Below, one piece after another: positions 8,928 through 16,080 of a stretch of 64,000 nucleotides of DNA (positions are counted from its first letter, which is position 1; each line of letters starts with the position of its first letter). The stretch comes from Haladaptatus sp. ZSTT2 (lineage in GTDB: Archaea > Halobacteriota > Halobacteria > Halobacteriales > Halococcaceae). The notes below the pieces were generated by a model. That model saw only the letters and a program-made list of their open reading frames with translations, made no database searches and was not told where the DNA came from. The position numbers and the translations under genes are program-made. The stretch covers positions 62,001 to 126,000 of the forward strand of contig NZ_JBAMHQ010000002.1 of NCBI RefSeq assembly GCF_037081775.1, written 5' to 3'.

Positions 8928-9092
8928 CCGTTGTTTCCGTTGTTTGAATTGTATATAACTACTTGGGCACCGTGGTTTCCGAAGCTCCCTACGTTATATA
9001 AGAAGAAGGACCACCATTTCCGTTGTTACTCAGCCAATTTTCCCGAAGATAACGTCAGCTTTGGGAATGTACACCACTATTTCCGCTGTTTC
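8928..9092 (+). repeat. Origin repeat cluster A
   Basis: Forward repeats at 8928-8946 (tandem CCGTTGTTTCCGTTGTTTG), 8971-8981 (GTGGTTTCCG), 9010-9029 (ACCACCATTTCCGTTGTTAC) and 9071-9092 (ACACCACTATTTCCGCTGTT plus two). Long copies share ACACCAC, a short AT linker, TTTCCG and CTGT/TTGT. The first tandem copy overlaps the initiator promoter. Confidence 0.8.
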
Positions 9093-9157
9093 AGCATCCT
9101 GCGAGATGCGATGATTTCGAGATGGCGACTCCAGCTGGAGATGAAGTAATTAAGGTC

Positions 9158-9208
9158 GTATCTTACCAAACAATAGCGAGAGCCGGTTTGAAATGTTTGG
9201 TAAGATAC
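9158..9208. promoter_or_regulatory. 15-bp perfect inverted repeat inside the origin
   Basis: GTATCTTACCAAACA (9158-9172) is repeated as its exact reverse complement TGTTTGGTAAGATAC (9194-9208), with a 21-base spacer. The 12-base core TCTTACCAAACA occurs again as an inverted pair with a 22-base spacer at 14912-14957 over the start of the DUF6788 gene. The arms are three helical turns apart, suggesting one dimeric or tetrameric binder on one DNA face rather than an RNA hairpin. Confidence 0.7.
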
Positions 9209-9370
9209 CGTCGGGAGTAGAGCGCTCTGACTGAGGAGATCAAATTGGCCAACCCACGGGAACTGGCGATCGAAGTGAGGGGTTTCGAGCAGTTGAGTGC
9301 GATAGCCAAGGAGGATTGAGAGAAAAAGGGTGTGCTGAAAAAACGGTGAAGAGAGAAGCCAGAGGATGGC

Positions 9371-9477
9371 GTTTCCGTTGTTTCCGTTGTTAGGTTTGAT
9401 ATAAACGAGTGGGAGGCCGCGGTTTCCGTTGTCTCGATTGTAATAAAGACAGTCCCACCCCACTATTTCCGCTGTTT
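9371..9477 (+). repeat. Origin repeat cluster B
   Basis: Forward copies: a tandem GTTTCCGTTGTTTCCGTTGT at 9371-9390, GGTTTCCGTTGTCTC at 9421-9435 and CACCCCACTATTTCCGCTGT at 9456-9475. The tandem copy mirrors the one at 8928, with a 10-base step, so closely spaced initiator binding is possible. Confidence 0.8.
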
Positions 9478-9479
9478 AG

Positions 9480-9700
9480 AAAAACAGGTGGGAGGGGGTT
9501 AGAGAGCGCGTGACCTAGATAAGCGATAGCTTTATTACAAAAGTCGTACAACCAAAACCGTAGTGGAGAACTAACAACTAATTAAATCTCTACACTAGTT
9601 GTTTGTTTTGTAATTCATCTATCATATTATTCGCTTCTTCATCGAATCGGTCTGCTTTCCTACCCACTTCAACAGGCACTCCTCACACTCCCTCCTCCTC
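9480..9700. other. AT-rich stretch between opposed origin repeats (candidate unwinding element)
   Basis: Between the last forward repeat (ending 9477) and the first reverse repeat (9711) the sequence is rich in A/T, notably about 9520-9645 with CTAATTAAATC-like and TTTTGTAATTC-like stretches. Its location between convergent repeat groups suits a duplex unwinding element. Inferred from position and composition only. Confidence 0.5.
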
Positions 9701-9710
9701 TCGCTCAAAG

Positions 9711-9945
9711 ACAGCGGAAACAATGGGGTGGGTGTGTCCACCCAACACCTTCTCATTATCTCGATCAATCCCTCTCCATACAACAGCGGAAACGATGGTG
9801 GGTGGTGGGCAACCTTCTGAATATCTCCACCCCACCTCCATCATCATTCGTTATATTCTCCGCCTCTCCAAATCGTCTCAACACCATGGTAACACCACTG
9901 TTTCCGTTGTCTCGGGTGTGTCTGACACCACTTTTTCCGCTGTCC
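9711..9945. repeat. Origin repeat cluster C with G-rich flanks
   Basis: Reverse copies ACAGCGGAAACAATGGGGTG at 9711-9730 and AACAGCGGAAACGATGGTGG at 9782-9801, then forward copies AACACCACTGTTTCCGTTGT at 9891-9910 and GACACCACTTTTTCCGCTGT at 9924-9943. The TGGGGTGGG flank recalls the G-string of archaeal origin recognition boxes. Confidence 0.8.
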
Positions 9946-10513
9946 TACCACTGCTCAATCGAGGGGAGCTGTCTCTTCTGTGCGAGTCGAGCGTCTGGCC
10001 GTGGCTCGTAATCTGGATTGTTCGCGAACTCGGTAGGGATCGTACTTTTCAGGAACTGAGGACGGGTCTAGCGTAACCATCTACATTCCTGGTGATGACG
10101 CGAGTAAGCAAGTCCAAACGGCGTAATCCGACCTCCTCACAAATGCTACCATCCCCTCCACGACCCGTAGACGTGCCACACCCTGTTTCTGTGCTGTTTC
10201 TAACTCCTCACACTCAGTCATTCACGGAGTGCGTTGGGTTTCACAGCGTAGGTTAGGTTCGCATACTGATTTATTTCATCACAACAGACGCCCGGCTCAG
10301 CAGCCACGCCGACATATTCAAAAATTTTTACATTTATGCCTAGTAGTGCCCTGATAGCCAGTTTCTACTCCGACAAAACACGCCAGTGTCTCTTGCAACT
10401 CAATAGTTTCTATAATTTATATTCTATTAACTAAATTACCAATCAGGATATATTTAAGCTGTGACTTGCCGAATATTGACTGTTCGACTGCGTCCGTCGA
10501 CAGGAGGAAGCAA
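9946..10513. other. Non-coding interval with operon promoter
   Basis: No believable gene. The last 150 bases are AT-rich and contain an ATATATTTAAGC box at about 10447-10456 that probably drives the three-gene operon starting at 10514, giving a leader of roughly 35 bases with a strong ribosome binding site. Confidence 0.55.
10502..10507 (+). promoter_or_regulatory. Strong Shine-Dalgarno site AGGAGG
   Basis: AGGAGG ends six bases before the GTG at 10514. Most genes in this window have no such site, so it both fixes the GTG start (against an in-frame TTG at 10466) and marks this operon as translated from a leadered transcript. Confidence 0.75.
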
Positions 10514-11479
10514 GTGACATTCACAGACAATAGCGACGTGTACACGTCGCTCCACGAAGACGGCATCAACCAAGTCATCCGGCACACCATGCAAAAGCGG
10601 CCGTCGCTCTTTCATTACGGCACCGAGAATGTGGTGAACTCCGCCGCACTCATGCGACGATTCCGACAGTTTAGCGGCCTTTGTGCCCGAATCAACTACG
10701 CGCCTGAGGTTGTCTTGTGGGACAATCCTTTGATGAGCGTTGAAGACCCGTTCCCGGTGCTCGGGACTGACGATCTCGTCGCGCTCGACTACTGCTTTCA
10801 AGTAACTAATCTCGACATCGACTTCTCGCCTGACGACCCCCCTGCTGACGTTGGGGACCAACAGTTCGCCGCACGCGTCGTGGTTTGTGCAGGCCTTGCC
10901 TGTCCGGAGGAAGAAGCGTTCGCACAGATTCGCGACGAACTCGCAGACCTCCGCGCGGAGTGGGGCGACCGACTTACTGACGCGGACTTCCGCACAGAAC
11001 TTGGCTTGCCCCTGATTCCATCCGCAGAGGGACTCTCGTGTTTCTGTCTCGGTGTGACCGTCATCGGGTCGGTTAGCATGCGCGGGCCGGGTGCCGATGG
11101 GACTGTCGTCACCGAGGAGGATGCAGAGACCGGCCTCAGCATCGAGATTGCGGGAACCCCACAACTCAGAGTCGACGACGTAACTCTCTTCGAACCAGAC
11201 GGTGACCGTTTCACCTTCCCGGAGGGATTGACCGCGAGCATGACCTGCTATCTGCGCTCGTTCGTCGAGTTCTCGCTCATTCCGGCGCTTGAAGCTGCAC
11301 TTGAACGCATCGTCATCGACCTCCCCACCGAAGGATTCCTCGCGTTCGATTTGAGCGGGGCAACCCTCAGAATCTCGTTCCCAACGTCGGGGGCGATTCC
11401 GAACAACCCCGCCATTGAGGATGATCAACTTAAAGTCTATACTGACGTGACGCTCACTAGCCCCGGAGGCAGCCCATGA
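10514..11479 (+). CDS. Unknown protein, first gene of a three-gene operon
   Basis: A 321-residue acidic protein I cannot assign. No signal peptide or membrane segment is visible. It contains a central SVEDPFPVLG motif (about residue 78) that recurs as SIEDPFPVLD near the end of the next protein. The second half is strand-rich with alternating hydrophobics. It ends with an amphipathic helix (SLIPALEAALERIVIDLPT) and a last strand pair (LKVYTDVTLTSP), an order reminiscent of the C-terminal layout of lipid-binding TULIP domains; this is a weak structural guess. The start is GTG with AGGAGG upstream. The stop overlaps the next ATG by four bases, so the genes are translationally coupled. Confidence 0.75.
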   Translation: MTFTDNSDVYTSLHEDGINQVIRHTMQKRPSLFHYGTENVVNSAALMRRFRQFSGLCARINYAPEVVLWDNPLMSVEDPFPVLGTDDLVALDYCFQVTNLDIDFSPDDPPADVGDQQFAARVVVCAGLACPEEEAFAQIRDELADLRAEWGDRLTDADFRTELGLPLIPSAEGLSCFCLGVTVIGSVSMRGPGADGTVVTEEDAETGLSIEIAGTPQLRVDDVTLFEPDGDRFTFPEGLTASMTCYLRSFVEFSLIPALEAALERIVIDLPTEGFLAFDLSGATLRISFPTSGAIPNNPAIEDDQLKVYTDVTLTSPGGSP

Positions 11480-12477
11480 GCCACCTGACGATGGCCGTCT
11501 CAGAGGCGATGTTCAACAACGTACTCGACGTGTTGCTCGACGAACGCGTGACGACCATCGACTACGAGAAGGAAGCCGAAATCTCAGGCGCGCTCACCGC
11601 AGGCATCGACGTAGAGGCACACTTCGAACTCGACGCCATCGATTTTCGCGACACGCCAGACCGCATCAAAATCGACGAACTCGACGTGGTCTACGACGTG
11701 CTCGATCTCTATCTCGACGTCGATATCGACGAAATCTGTATCGGCGGATTCTGCATCATTCCGTGGTTCAACGGCTGTGCCGTTCGCGCGCCTGAAATCT
11801 GCCTGTTCGAGGCCGACCCCGACCTCCACATCCCCCTGTCGCTCGGGGGAATCGTTCGTTCTGAGGTATCGGCGCTCGTTGCGCTCACCGTCGACTATGC
11901 CCACAACCGTGGGACGATGGACTACCTGACGGCGCAGGTCGAAGAACACAACCAACTTGCGGCGCGCCCGGCCGGTGAGACCGGCCCGCTCGACCCACCC
12001 GTGGTCAACAGTTGGGACGTGTCGTTTTACCCCGACACGCTCGATATCGACCTGCTCGACGTGGCCGACATCGTTGGCGACCTGCTCGAAAGTGCCATCG
12101 AATTCCTCATCGACGATCTTCTCGGGTGGCTTCCAGGCTGGGCGAGGGACGTACTCCATGGCATCTTCGGCTCGTTTGTCGACATCGTTCGGGCGGCACT
12201 CGACTTGCCCGACGACCTCGGAGAGTGGCTCTCTGACCTCATCGGCGTGAGCCTCGACTTCGAGGGGTTCCTCATCGAAGTGCTTGATGAGTTCCTCTTC
12301 GACTATCCAGTCTTCAGCATCGAAGACCCGTTCCCGGTGCTTGACTGGAGTCCACCGCTTGGCGAACCCGTGCCACCTGGCGAGACCCGGCTCATCCCAG
12401 TCAAAGTGCCTATCGAGAACCTTGCTATCGACCTCGCAGACACCGAACTCGTCATCACCATGGAGGTGGGCAACTGA
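11476..12477 (+). CDS. Unknown protein, second gene of the operon (shares EDPFPVL motif)
   Basis: A 333-residue very acidic protein. The N-terminal half is made of alternating short strands (IDELDVVYDVLDLYLDVDID) with a Cys-containing ICIGGFCIIPWF patch. Residues about 185-290 form amphipathic helices (DIVGDLLESAIEFLIDDLLG, WARDVLHGIFGSFVDIVRAA). The end repeats the neighbour's motif (FSIEDPFPVLDW) and closes with a strand NLAIDLADTELVITMEV. It has no signal peptide. I infer a distant relation to the first protein, possibly forming a hetero-complex. It overlaps both neighbours by four bases or one base. No known family recognised. Confidence 0.75.
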   Translation: MSHLTMAVSEAMFNNVLDVLLDERVTTIDYEKEAEISGALTAGIDVEAHFELDAIDFRDTPDRIKIDELDVVYDVLDLYLDVDIDEICIGGFCIIPWFNGCAVRAPEICLFEADPDLHIPLSLGGIVRSEVSALVALTVDYAHNRGTMDYLTAQVEEHNQLAARPAGETGPLDPPVVNSWDVSFYPDTLDIDLLDVADIVGDLLESAIEFLIDDLLGWLPGWARDVLHGIFGSFVDIVRAALDLPDDLGEWLSDLIGVSLDFEGFLIEVLDEFLFDYPVFSIEDPFPVLDWSPPLGEPVPPGETRLIPVKVPIENLAIDLADTELVITMEVGN

Positions 12478-13445
12478 TGCTCCGACTCAACAAACACCTA
12501 TTCACCGAAACGAAAACCGACAGCGGTGCACTGACCGTCCTCGGAACGCTCATCCACCGATTTACCAGTCCCGGCGAGTATCTCGTCGCGGTCAGCCGCG
12601 CGGGAAAACCTGTTGGTCAACGGCTCATCGTCGTCGATGCACAGTACCACTCGACCCGCGCGGTCATCGACCTCGCGAGCATCGCGGAGGGGAGTGGTGA
12701 CACAGCGTGCTCGTGTGAGCCAGAAACGTTCGACTGTATTCGCCCTGATGGCTACGCTATCTTCCACGTCTCGCGCGGGCGAGGTGGCTATGCGGTCACC
12801 ATCTCTTCGCTCACAGACGACAAAGGCGACCAAGGTGACAAACGCACCAAAGGCGACAAACGCACCAAAGGCGACAAACGCACCAAAGGCGACAAACGCG
12901 ACACACGCACCAAACGCAACAAAAGCGACGGCCACGAGTTCGACAGCGCGACACTCACCGAGTACGACACCGTCTCTGTGACGTTGTTCCGTCCCGGGAC
13001 GTACGCACTGCGAAACGAACTCACCGAGCACGAAGTGACCGTCGAAGTGTCCTATCCAGACGGAGAACGTCCCGGCGAACCGGTTCGCGTCACATGCACC
13101 GAGCGCGGCTTTTCACCTGATGGCATCACGCTCGCCCCGGCACAGGGGCTCGTCGTCGACATCGAAACCAAAGCGAGGGTGACAGTCACTCTCCGTGAAC
13201 CTCACAAGCGCGCCACGGCCGAGGTGTCGGGCGACCGGCCTCCGCGGGGTGCGCGTACTCGCGCTGGCCGCCCGAGCGTCGACCCGCGAAAGCACTCTGT
13301 CGACCGCCTCAAACGCGAACTAGCGCACGTCGATCGGCCGAGCGAACTTCGTCTCATTCACGCAATCGAGCGTGCCTCACGCAACCGGAGCGATGCCCGT
13401 ACAGCCATCGAAGAACGCCTACGTGCTGTCAACGACCGCAACTAA
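12477..13445 (+). CDS. Unknown protein with collagen-like GDKRTK repeats, third gene of the operon
   Basis: A 322-residue protein. Residues about 1-105 form a probable beta-sandwich (PGEYLVAVSRAGKPVGQRLI) with a Cys cluster CSCEPETFDC. Residues about 115-150 are a hydrophilic Gly-Asp-Lys-rich tandem repeat (GDKRTK, four times) like the GDKGDK linkers of fibre and tail proteins. A second beta-rich domain follows (VTLFRPGTYALRNELTEHEV, a cupredoxin-like strand pattern), then a basic C-terminal tail (VDPRKHSVDRLKRELAHVDR) with probable helices. The start shares bases with the preceding stop. No family recognised. The repeat spacer suggests an elongated binding or scaffold protein acting with the two upstream products. 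Confidence 0.75.
   Translation: MLRLNKHLFTETKTDSGALTVLGTLIHRFTSPGEYLVAVSRAGKPVGQRLIVVDAQYHSTRAVIDLASIAEGSGDTACSCEPETFDCIRPDGYAIFHVSRGRGGYAVTISSLTDDKGDQGDKRTKGDKRTKGDKRTKGDKRDTRTKRNKSDGHEFDSATLTEYDTVSVTLFRPGTYALRNELTEHEVTVEVSYPDGERPGEPVRVTCTERGFSPDGITLAPAQGLVVDIETKARVTVTLREPHKRATAEVSGDRPPRGARTRAGRPSVDPRKHSVDRLKRELAHVDRPSELRLIHAIERASRNRSDARTAIEERLRAVNDRN
12831..12902 (+). repeat. 18-bp tandem repeat inside the third operon gene
   Basis: Four adjacent 18-base units of AAAGGCGACAAACGCACC (12831-12848, 12849-12866, 12867-12884, 12885-12902; the middle two identical, the outer two with one or two changes). Each unit encodes six residues, so copy number can change without breaking the frame. Likely a slippage-variable linker. 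Confidence 0.85.
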
Positions 13446-13600
13446 TTATCTAAAATCAGCTACGTCTACGGATGGTGGGTGTGTCAGTGGCGGCGGTGTA
13501 CCTCACACCGAGTCGACGATTATGAACGTGAGGGATTTGGGGGACGCTGGCGGATTGCCGACTGAGATGCACGGCTCTTGGTAACGGCTGTTCTGTGAGC

Positions 13601-13840
13601 TCAGTTCTCGAATTCGTCGTCGTATTGTTCGTAGGTAATCGTCAGTTTGCCTGTGGTGGGACGTTTCGCTGCATCTCGGAGCGTTTTGAACGATTCGAGG
13701 AGTTCGCTTGTGTCGTCAGAGTCCTCCCGGCCGCTCGATGACTCTTCTCGAATCGTATCGTATACTCGCTCCAGGATGCGCCGAGCGGCATACGAATCCG
13801 TTTGTGAGTCAATATCGAAGGAAGCCACGTATCGCGACAT
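13601..13840 (-). CDS. Small acidic haloarchaeal protein, unknown
   Basis: A 79-residue protein beginning MSRYVASFDIDSQTDSYAAR, with a helix (ARRILERVYDTIREES), an acidic Ser/Asp linker and a closing strand KLTITYEQYDDEFEN. Composition and codon use match the haloarchaeal background. An AGCTATATC promoter-like element lies just before ATG 13840. It is convergent with the unknown operon and has no recognised family. Confidence 0.7.
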   Translation of the reverse strand: MSRYVASFDIDSQTDSYAARRILERVYDTIREESSSGREDSDDTSELLESFKTLRDAAKRPTTGKLTITYEQYDDEFEN

Positions 13841-13874
13841 ACTCAGATATAGCTCTCCACGGGGTTAACAACCA

Positions 13875-14051
13875 TCATGTTTCAGCGGGAGTCATGTCAT
13901 CAGCCCCGTTTGAGATGATTCTCGTCCCCTCGAATTTGCCGGTTCGGACAGCGGTGGGGATGTTCTCTGGATCGGTTCCATCGATAGCCACTGTTTCGCA
14001 GTGTGCACGTTGAATCATCTTCGCGGCGAGAAGGTCGATTAAGCGGTTCAT
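13875..14051 (-). CDS. Very small unknown protein, doubtful
   Basis: A possible 58-residue protein (MNRLIDLLAAKMIQRAHCET at the start, ending with a GADDMTPAET tail). Helix-strand pattern and acidic end look protein-like, but its 5' end overlaps a decayed transposase on the other strand, so it may be a trimmed gene or an accident of that sequence. An alternative ATG is at 14078. Confidence 0.35.
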   Translation of the reverse strand: MNRLIDLLAAKMIQRAHCETVAIDGTDPENIPTAVRTGKFEGTRIISNGADDMTPAET

Positions 14052-14241
14052 GGCGGCGAAGACCTCCAAGAACTTCATCCTGCGGTTCTTCTACTTCGCG
14101 TTCGCGTGCTTGTTGTACTCGATATGGTAGGCGGTGGATCTTCTGGTTCAGGTCGAGTTGACGGGTGAGTACGAGCACTCTCCGATTGTGACTGCGGACA
14201 ATACGCTCACGCTGTTGAAGAAGGTAACTGGAATTGGGTGA
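14029..14241 (+). pseudogene. C-terminal remnant of a haloarchaeal transposase
   Basis: The frame reads RSIKRFMAAKTSKNFILRFF then YFAFACLLYSIW, a TAG stop, AVDLLVQVELTGEYEHSP and TLTLLKKVTGIG before TGA 14239-14241. TSKNF-x-RFFYF-x-FA and the DLLVQ segment are the hallmark C-terminus of DDE transposases of haloarchaeal ISH elements. Only about 70 codons survive and one is an in-frame stop, so it is inactive. It shows that the replication zone has taken insertions. Confidence 0.75.
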
Positions 14242-14547
14242 TCGGAGGGCTGAGACGACAGAGACCGAGTGCTGGTGAGCAGCACCGTTGACCTAAATTC
14301 TTGAAATAACCGATTCGAGTTGGATTGCTAACTCGAGCAGGCGTCCTGACCCGGGTTTGAAGCACGTCTAGTTCGGTGGTTCGTCTGAAACCGTGCATCC
14401 TGACGGTGCTATTGCCCGTGTAGTCTCAACTTCCGGCCCCACCTTTATATATCGCAATATTTGGTTTATATAACTCTCGTTCCGTCTCTTGAGGCAACCA
14501 AATCTCGACCACAGTAACCTCGAAAACCACTCCACAGCGGCCTCATT

Positions 14548-14570
14548 GACACCACCATTTCCGCTGTTTA
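14548..14570 (+). repeat. Orphan origin-type repeat
   Basis: ACACCACCATTTCCGCTGTT at 14549-14568, matching the long origin repeat copies at 9010 and 9071. It lies 4.6 kb from the main cluster, at the 3' end of the DUF6788 gene, and overlaps its stop codon. Confidence 0.7.
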
Positions 14571-14924
14571 CTCCTGGACTCGGCCCTTGTACTCCCACTT
14601 GAGCGACTCACCCTCCCGAGTGACCACGTACTTGTATGGCCCGTGCAGATGGCCGCGCGCACACCGACAGCCCGACTTGCCGCAGGTGACTTTCTTGATA
14701 ACGACCGTGCCTGACTCACTGTGTTCTACCTCCACGAGCTGCTCGTCGTCGCCATGTAACTCGGCTTCATCGGTGACTGGACGTTCGCTTAGCCACTCGA
14801 TTCGCGCCTCGCAGTACCCGATGATGGCTTCGAGTGTGTCTGTTCCCTGTCGGTCGAGCCCTTCGCGGATGTAGTTTGGTATCGTTTCCGGTGGTGCCGG
14901 TGATTCGTCCATCTTACCAAACAT
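14568..14924 (-). CDS. DUF6788 family protein
   Basis: A protein of about 118 residues with an N-terminal helical part (GTDTLEAIIGYCEARIEWLS) and the C-terminal family signature VTCGKSGCRCARGHLHGPYK, a Cys/His set likely to bind zinc, followed by a YVVTREG strand. This family is frequent on haloarchaeal plasmids; function unknown, DNA binding plausible. Start may be ATG 14924 (MFGKMDES) or ATG 14912 (MDES); the 12-bp inverted repeat overlaps both, so autoregulation is likely. A longer frame back to 15137 only translates the 9-bp repeat array and is rejected. It is divergent from parA. Confidence 0.8.
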   Translation of the reverse strand: MFGKMDESPAPPETIPNYIREGLDRQGTDTLEAIIGYCEARIEWLSERPVTDEAELHGDDEQLVEVEHSESGTVVIKKVTCGKSGCRCARGHLHGPYKYVVTREGESLKWEYKGRVQE

Positions 14925-14957
14925 TTCGAACACTACCCTCGTAATTGTTTGGTAAGA
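14912..14957. promoter_or_regulatory. Inverted repeat over the DUF6788 start, matching the origin copy
   Basis: TCTTACCAAACA (14912-14923) and its exact reverse complement TGTTTGGTAAGA (14946-14957), 22-base spacer. Same arms as in 9158-9208. One arm encodes the first codons of the gene and the other lies at promoter distance, as in an autorepressor operator. Confidence 0.7.
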
Positions 14958-15071
14958 CTGGACTTCAACCGGTTGTGCCAAACCAACGCGTTTGGCGCGT
15001 TCGTCGCTCTTTTCGTGTTCTGCTCGCTTTGCCCGTTGTGCGCCGTTGTACGTCTCTACTCGACAAAACTG

Positions 15072-15134
15072 CCGAACTGGCAATACTGGTTTGGATAATT
15101 TGTATGGTTGTGATAGTTTTGATAGCTGTGCGAC
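15072..15134 (+). repeat. 9-bp phased repeat array 2 (upstream of parA)
   Basis: Seven 9-base steps: CCGAACTGG, CAATACTGG, TTTGGATAA, TTTGTATGG, TTGTGATAG, TTTTGATAG, CTGTGCGAC. The last five start at 15090 with no phase slip. It lies between the divergent DUF6788 and parA genes, about 150 bases before parA. Confidence 0.65.
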
Positions 15135-15270
15135 CACCCGTTCCTTCGCAAGAACTGTTAGCTGGAAAATAACTGATTTATGCTGATAGAGACTTTCAAA
15201 CCCCGAAATTCGAAGGCTCGGCCGTCGACACGAATAAAAATGTCTGACATAGCTTTATACCATTTGGACG

Positions 15271-15286
15271 TACAAACTGGTTTGTA
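15271..15286. promoter_or_regulatory. parA operator palindrome
   Basis: TACAAACTGGTTTGTA: 7-base perfect arms around TG. It lies between the TTTATA box (15254-15259) and the A of the parA ATG (15286), covering the expected transcription start of a leaderless mRNA. A bound protein would block transcription, as in autoregulated par operons. The reverse strand shares TACAAACCAGTTTG with 7014-7027. Confidence 0.75.
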
Positions 15287-16080
15287 TGAGAGACCCGGCA
15301 AAACTCTGCGTCTCGAATCAGAAAGGCGGTGTTGGCAAGACAACCGTCGCAATCAACGTCGCGGGAGCCTTGAACCATCGCGGGCACGACGTGCTCTTCG
15401 TCGACCTCGACCCCCAGGGCAACGCGACGGAGAATCTTGGATTGATGGAAGCCTACGAAGACGAACCGCCCACGCTTTTCGATTGTCTCACCAATCCCGA
15501 GCAACGCGAGGTGATAAACGACATCATCCGCGAGCACCCAGAGATGGACGTTATTCCGTCGAACATCGACATGACCGCCGCAGAGCCGGAACTGACGCTT
15601 TCACGGCGCAGCGGCGAACAGCTTGACCTCTTGCTCAAAACCGTCGAAAAAGACTACGATTACATCATCGTTGACTGTCCGCCAAACCTCGGTAACCTGA
15701 TGGACAACGCGCTGTACGCGACCCAGAACGTCCTCATCCCAGCGCTCGCAGAGTCCACGAGCAAGCGGGCGTTCGAACTCCTCTTTGACCACGTCGAGGC
15801 GCTCGAACTGGATTACGAAATCGACATCAAAGAGCGTGGGGTCATCATCAACCGCATCGACGTCCGGAAAAATCAGGCAAACGAGATGGTCGAGTGGATA
15901 AACGCGGCGTTCCCCGACATTCCAGTGTACGAGGTTCGCGAACGCGCGGACGTCCAGAAGGCGCTTGAAGCCGGTGTCTCGTTGCTCGAATACAACCCTG
16001 AGAGCGACATGTTCGACGCCTTCCTCGCGGTCGCAGAGGGGCTCGATGCTGAGTTCGGATTCGCGGAGGTTAATGCATGA
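15286..16080 (+). CDS. parA: ParA family partition ATPase
   Basis: A 264-residue deviant-Walker ATPase that segregates replicons. Seen: KGGVGKTT at 13-20 with the signature Lys, VDLDPQGNAT (switch I), and the Walker B strand YIIVDCPPNLGNL. It has no N-terminal DNA-binding extension, so it is the short (Soj/type Ib-like) form that relies on a separate partner. The next gene overlaps by four bases and probably supplies it. The ATG follows a TATA box by about 27 bases with an operator palindrome in between. The promoter lies beside a 9-bp repeat array that may be the centromere. Confidence 0.95.
   Translation: MRDPAKLCVSNQKGGVGKTTVAINVAGALNHRGHDVLFVDLDPQGNATENLGLMEAYEDEPPTLFDCLTNPEQREVINDIIREHPEMDVIPSNIDMTAAEPELTLSRRSGEQLDLLLKTVEKDYDYIIVDCPPNLGNLMDNALYATQNVLIPALAESTSKRAFELLFDHVEALELDYEIDIKERGVIINRIDVRKNQANEMVEWINAAFPDIPVYEVRERADVQKALEAGVSLLEYNPESDMFDAFLAVAEGLDAEFGFAEVNA

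Larger units (their letters stand above)
8924..9945. other. Replication origin region
   Basis: Intergenic stretch upstream of the Orc1/Cdc6 gene containing at least ten copies of a TTTCCG[C/T]TGT repeat in two oppositely oriented groups (forward at 8928-9477 and 9891-9945, reverse at 9711-9805), an AT-rich block at about 9520-9650 and a 15-bp inverted repeat at 9158-9208. This is the architecture of haloarchaeal origins: origin recognition boxes in inverted arrangement around an unwinding element, next to the initiator gene. No convincing protein-coding frame crosses it. Confidence 0.85.

Noticed and set aside
9077-9463. Minus-strand frame of 128 codons in the origin
   Set aside because: Contains the inverted repeat and origin boxes; NRDNGNRG-type repeats derive from TTTCCGTTG units.
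7111-9945. CRISPR array suspected from repeated TTTCCGTTGT
   Set aside because: Copies have unequal spacing, both orientations and no constant spacer length; they fit origin boxes.
9603-10076. 157-codon frame across the origin
   Set aside because: Ser/Thr/Pro-rich, non-acidic, and made largely of origin repeats in both orientations.
14925-15137. N-terminal extension of the DUF6788 gene with a KLSQPYKLSKP-like repeat
   Set aside because: The peptide is just the 9-bp repeat array translated; the family starts near 14924 and the promoter-like operator lies inside the extension.
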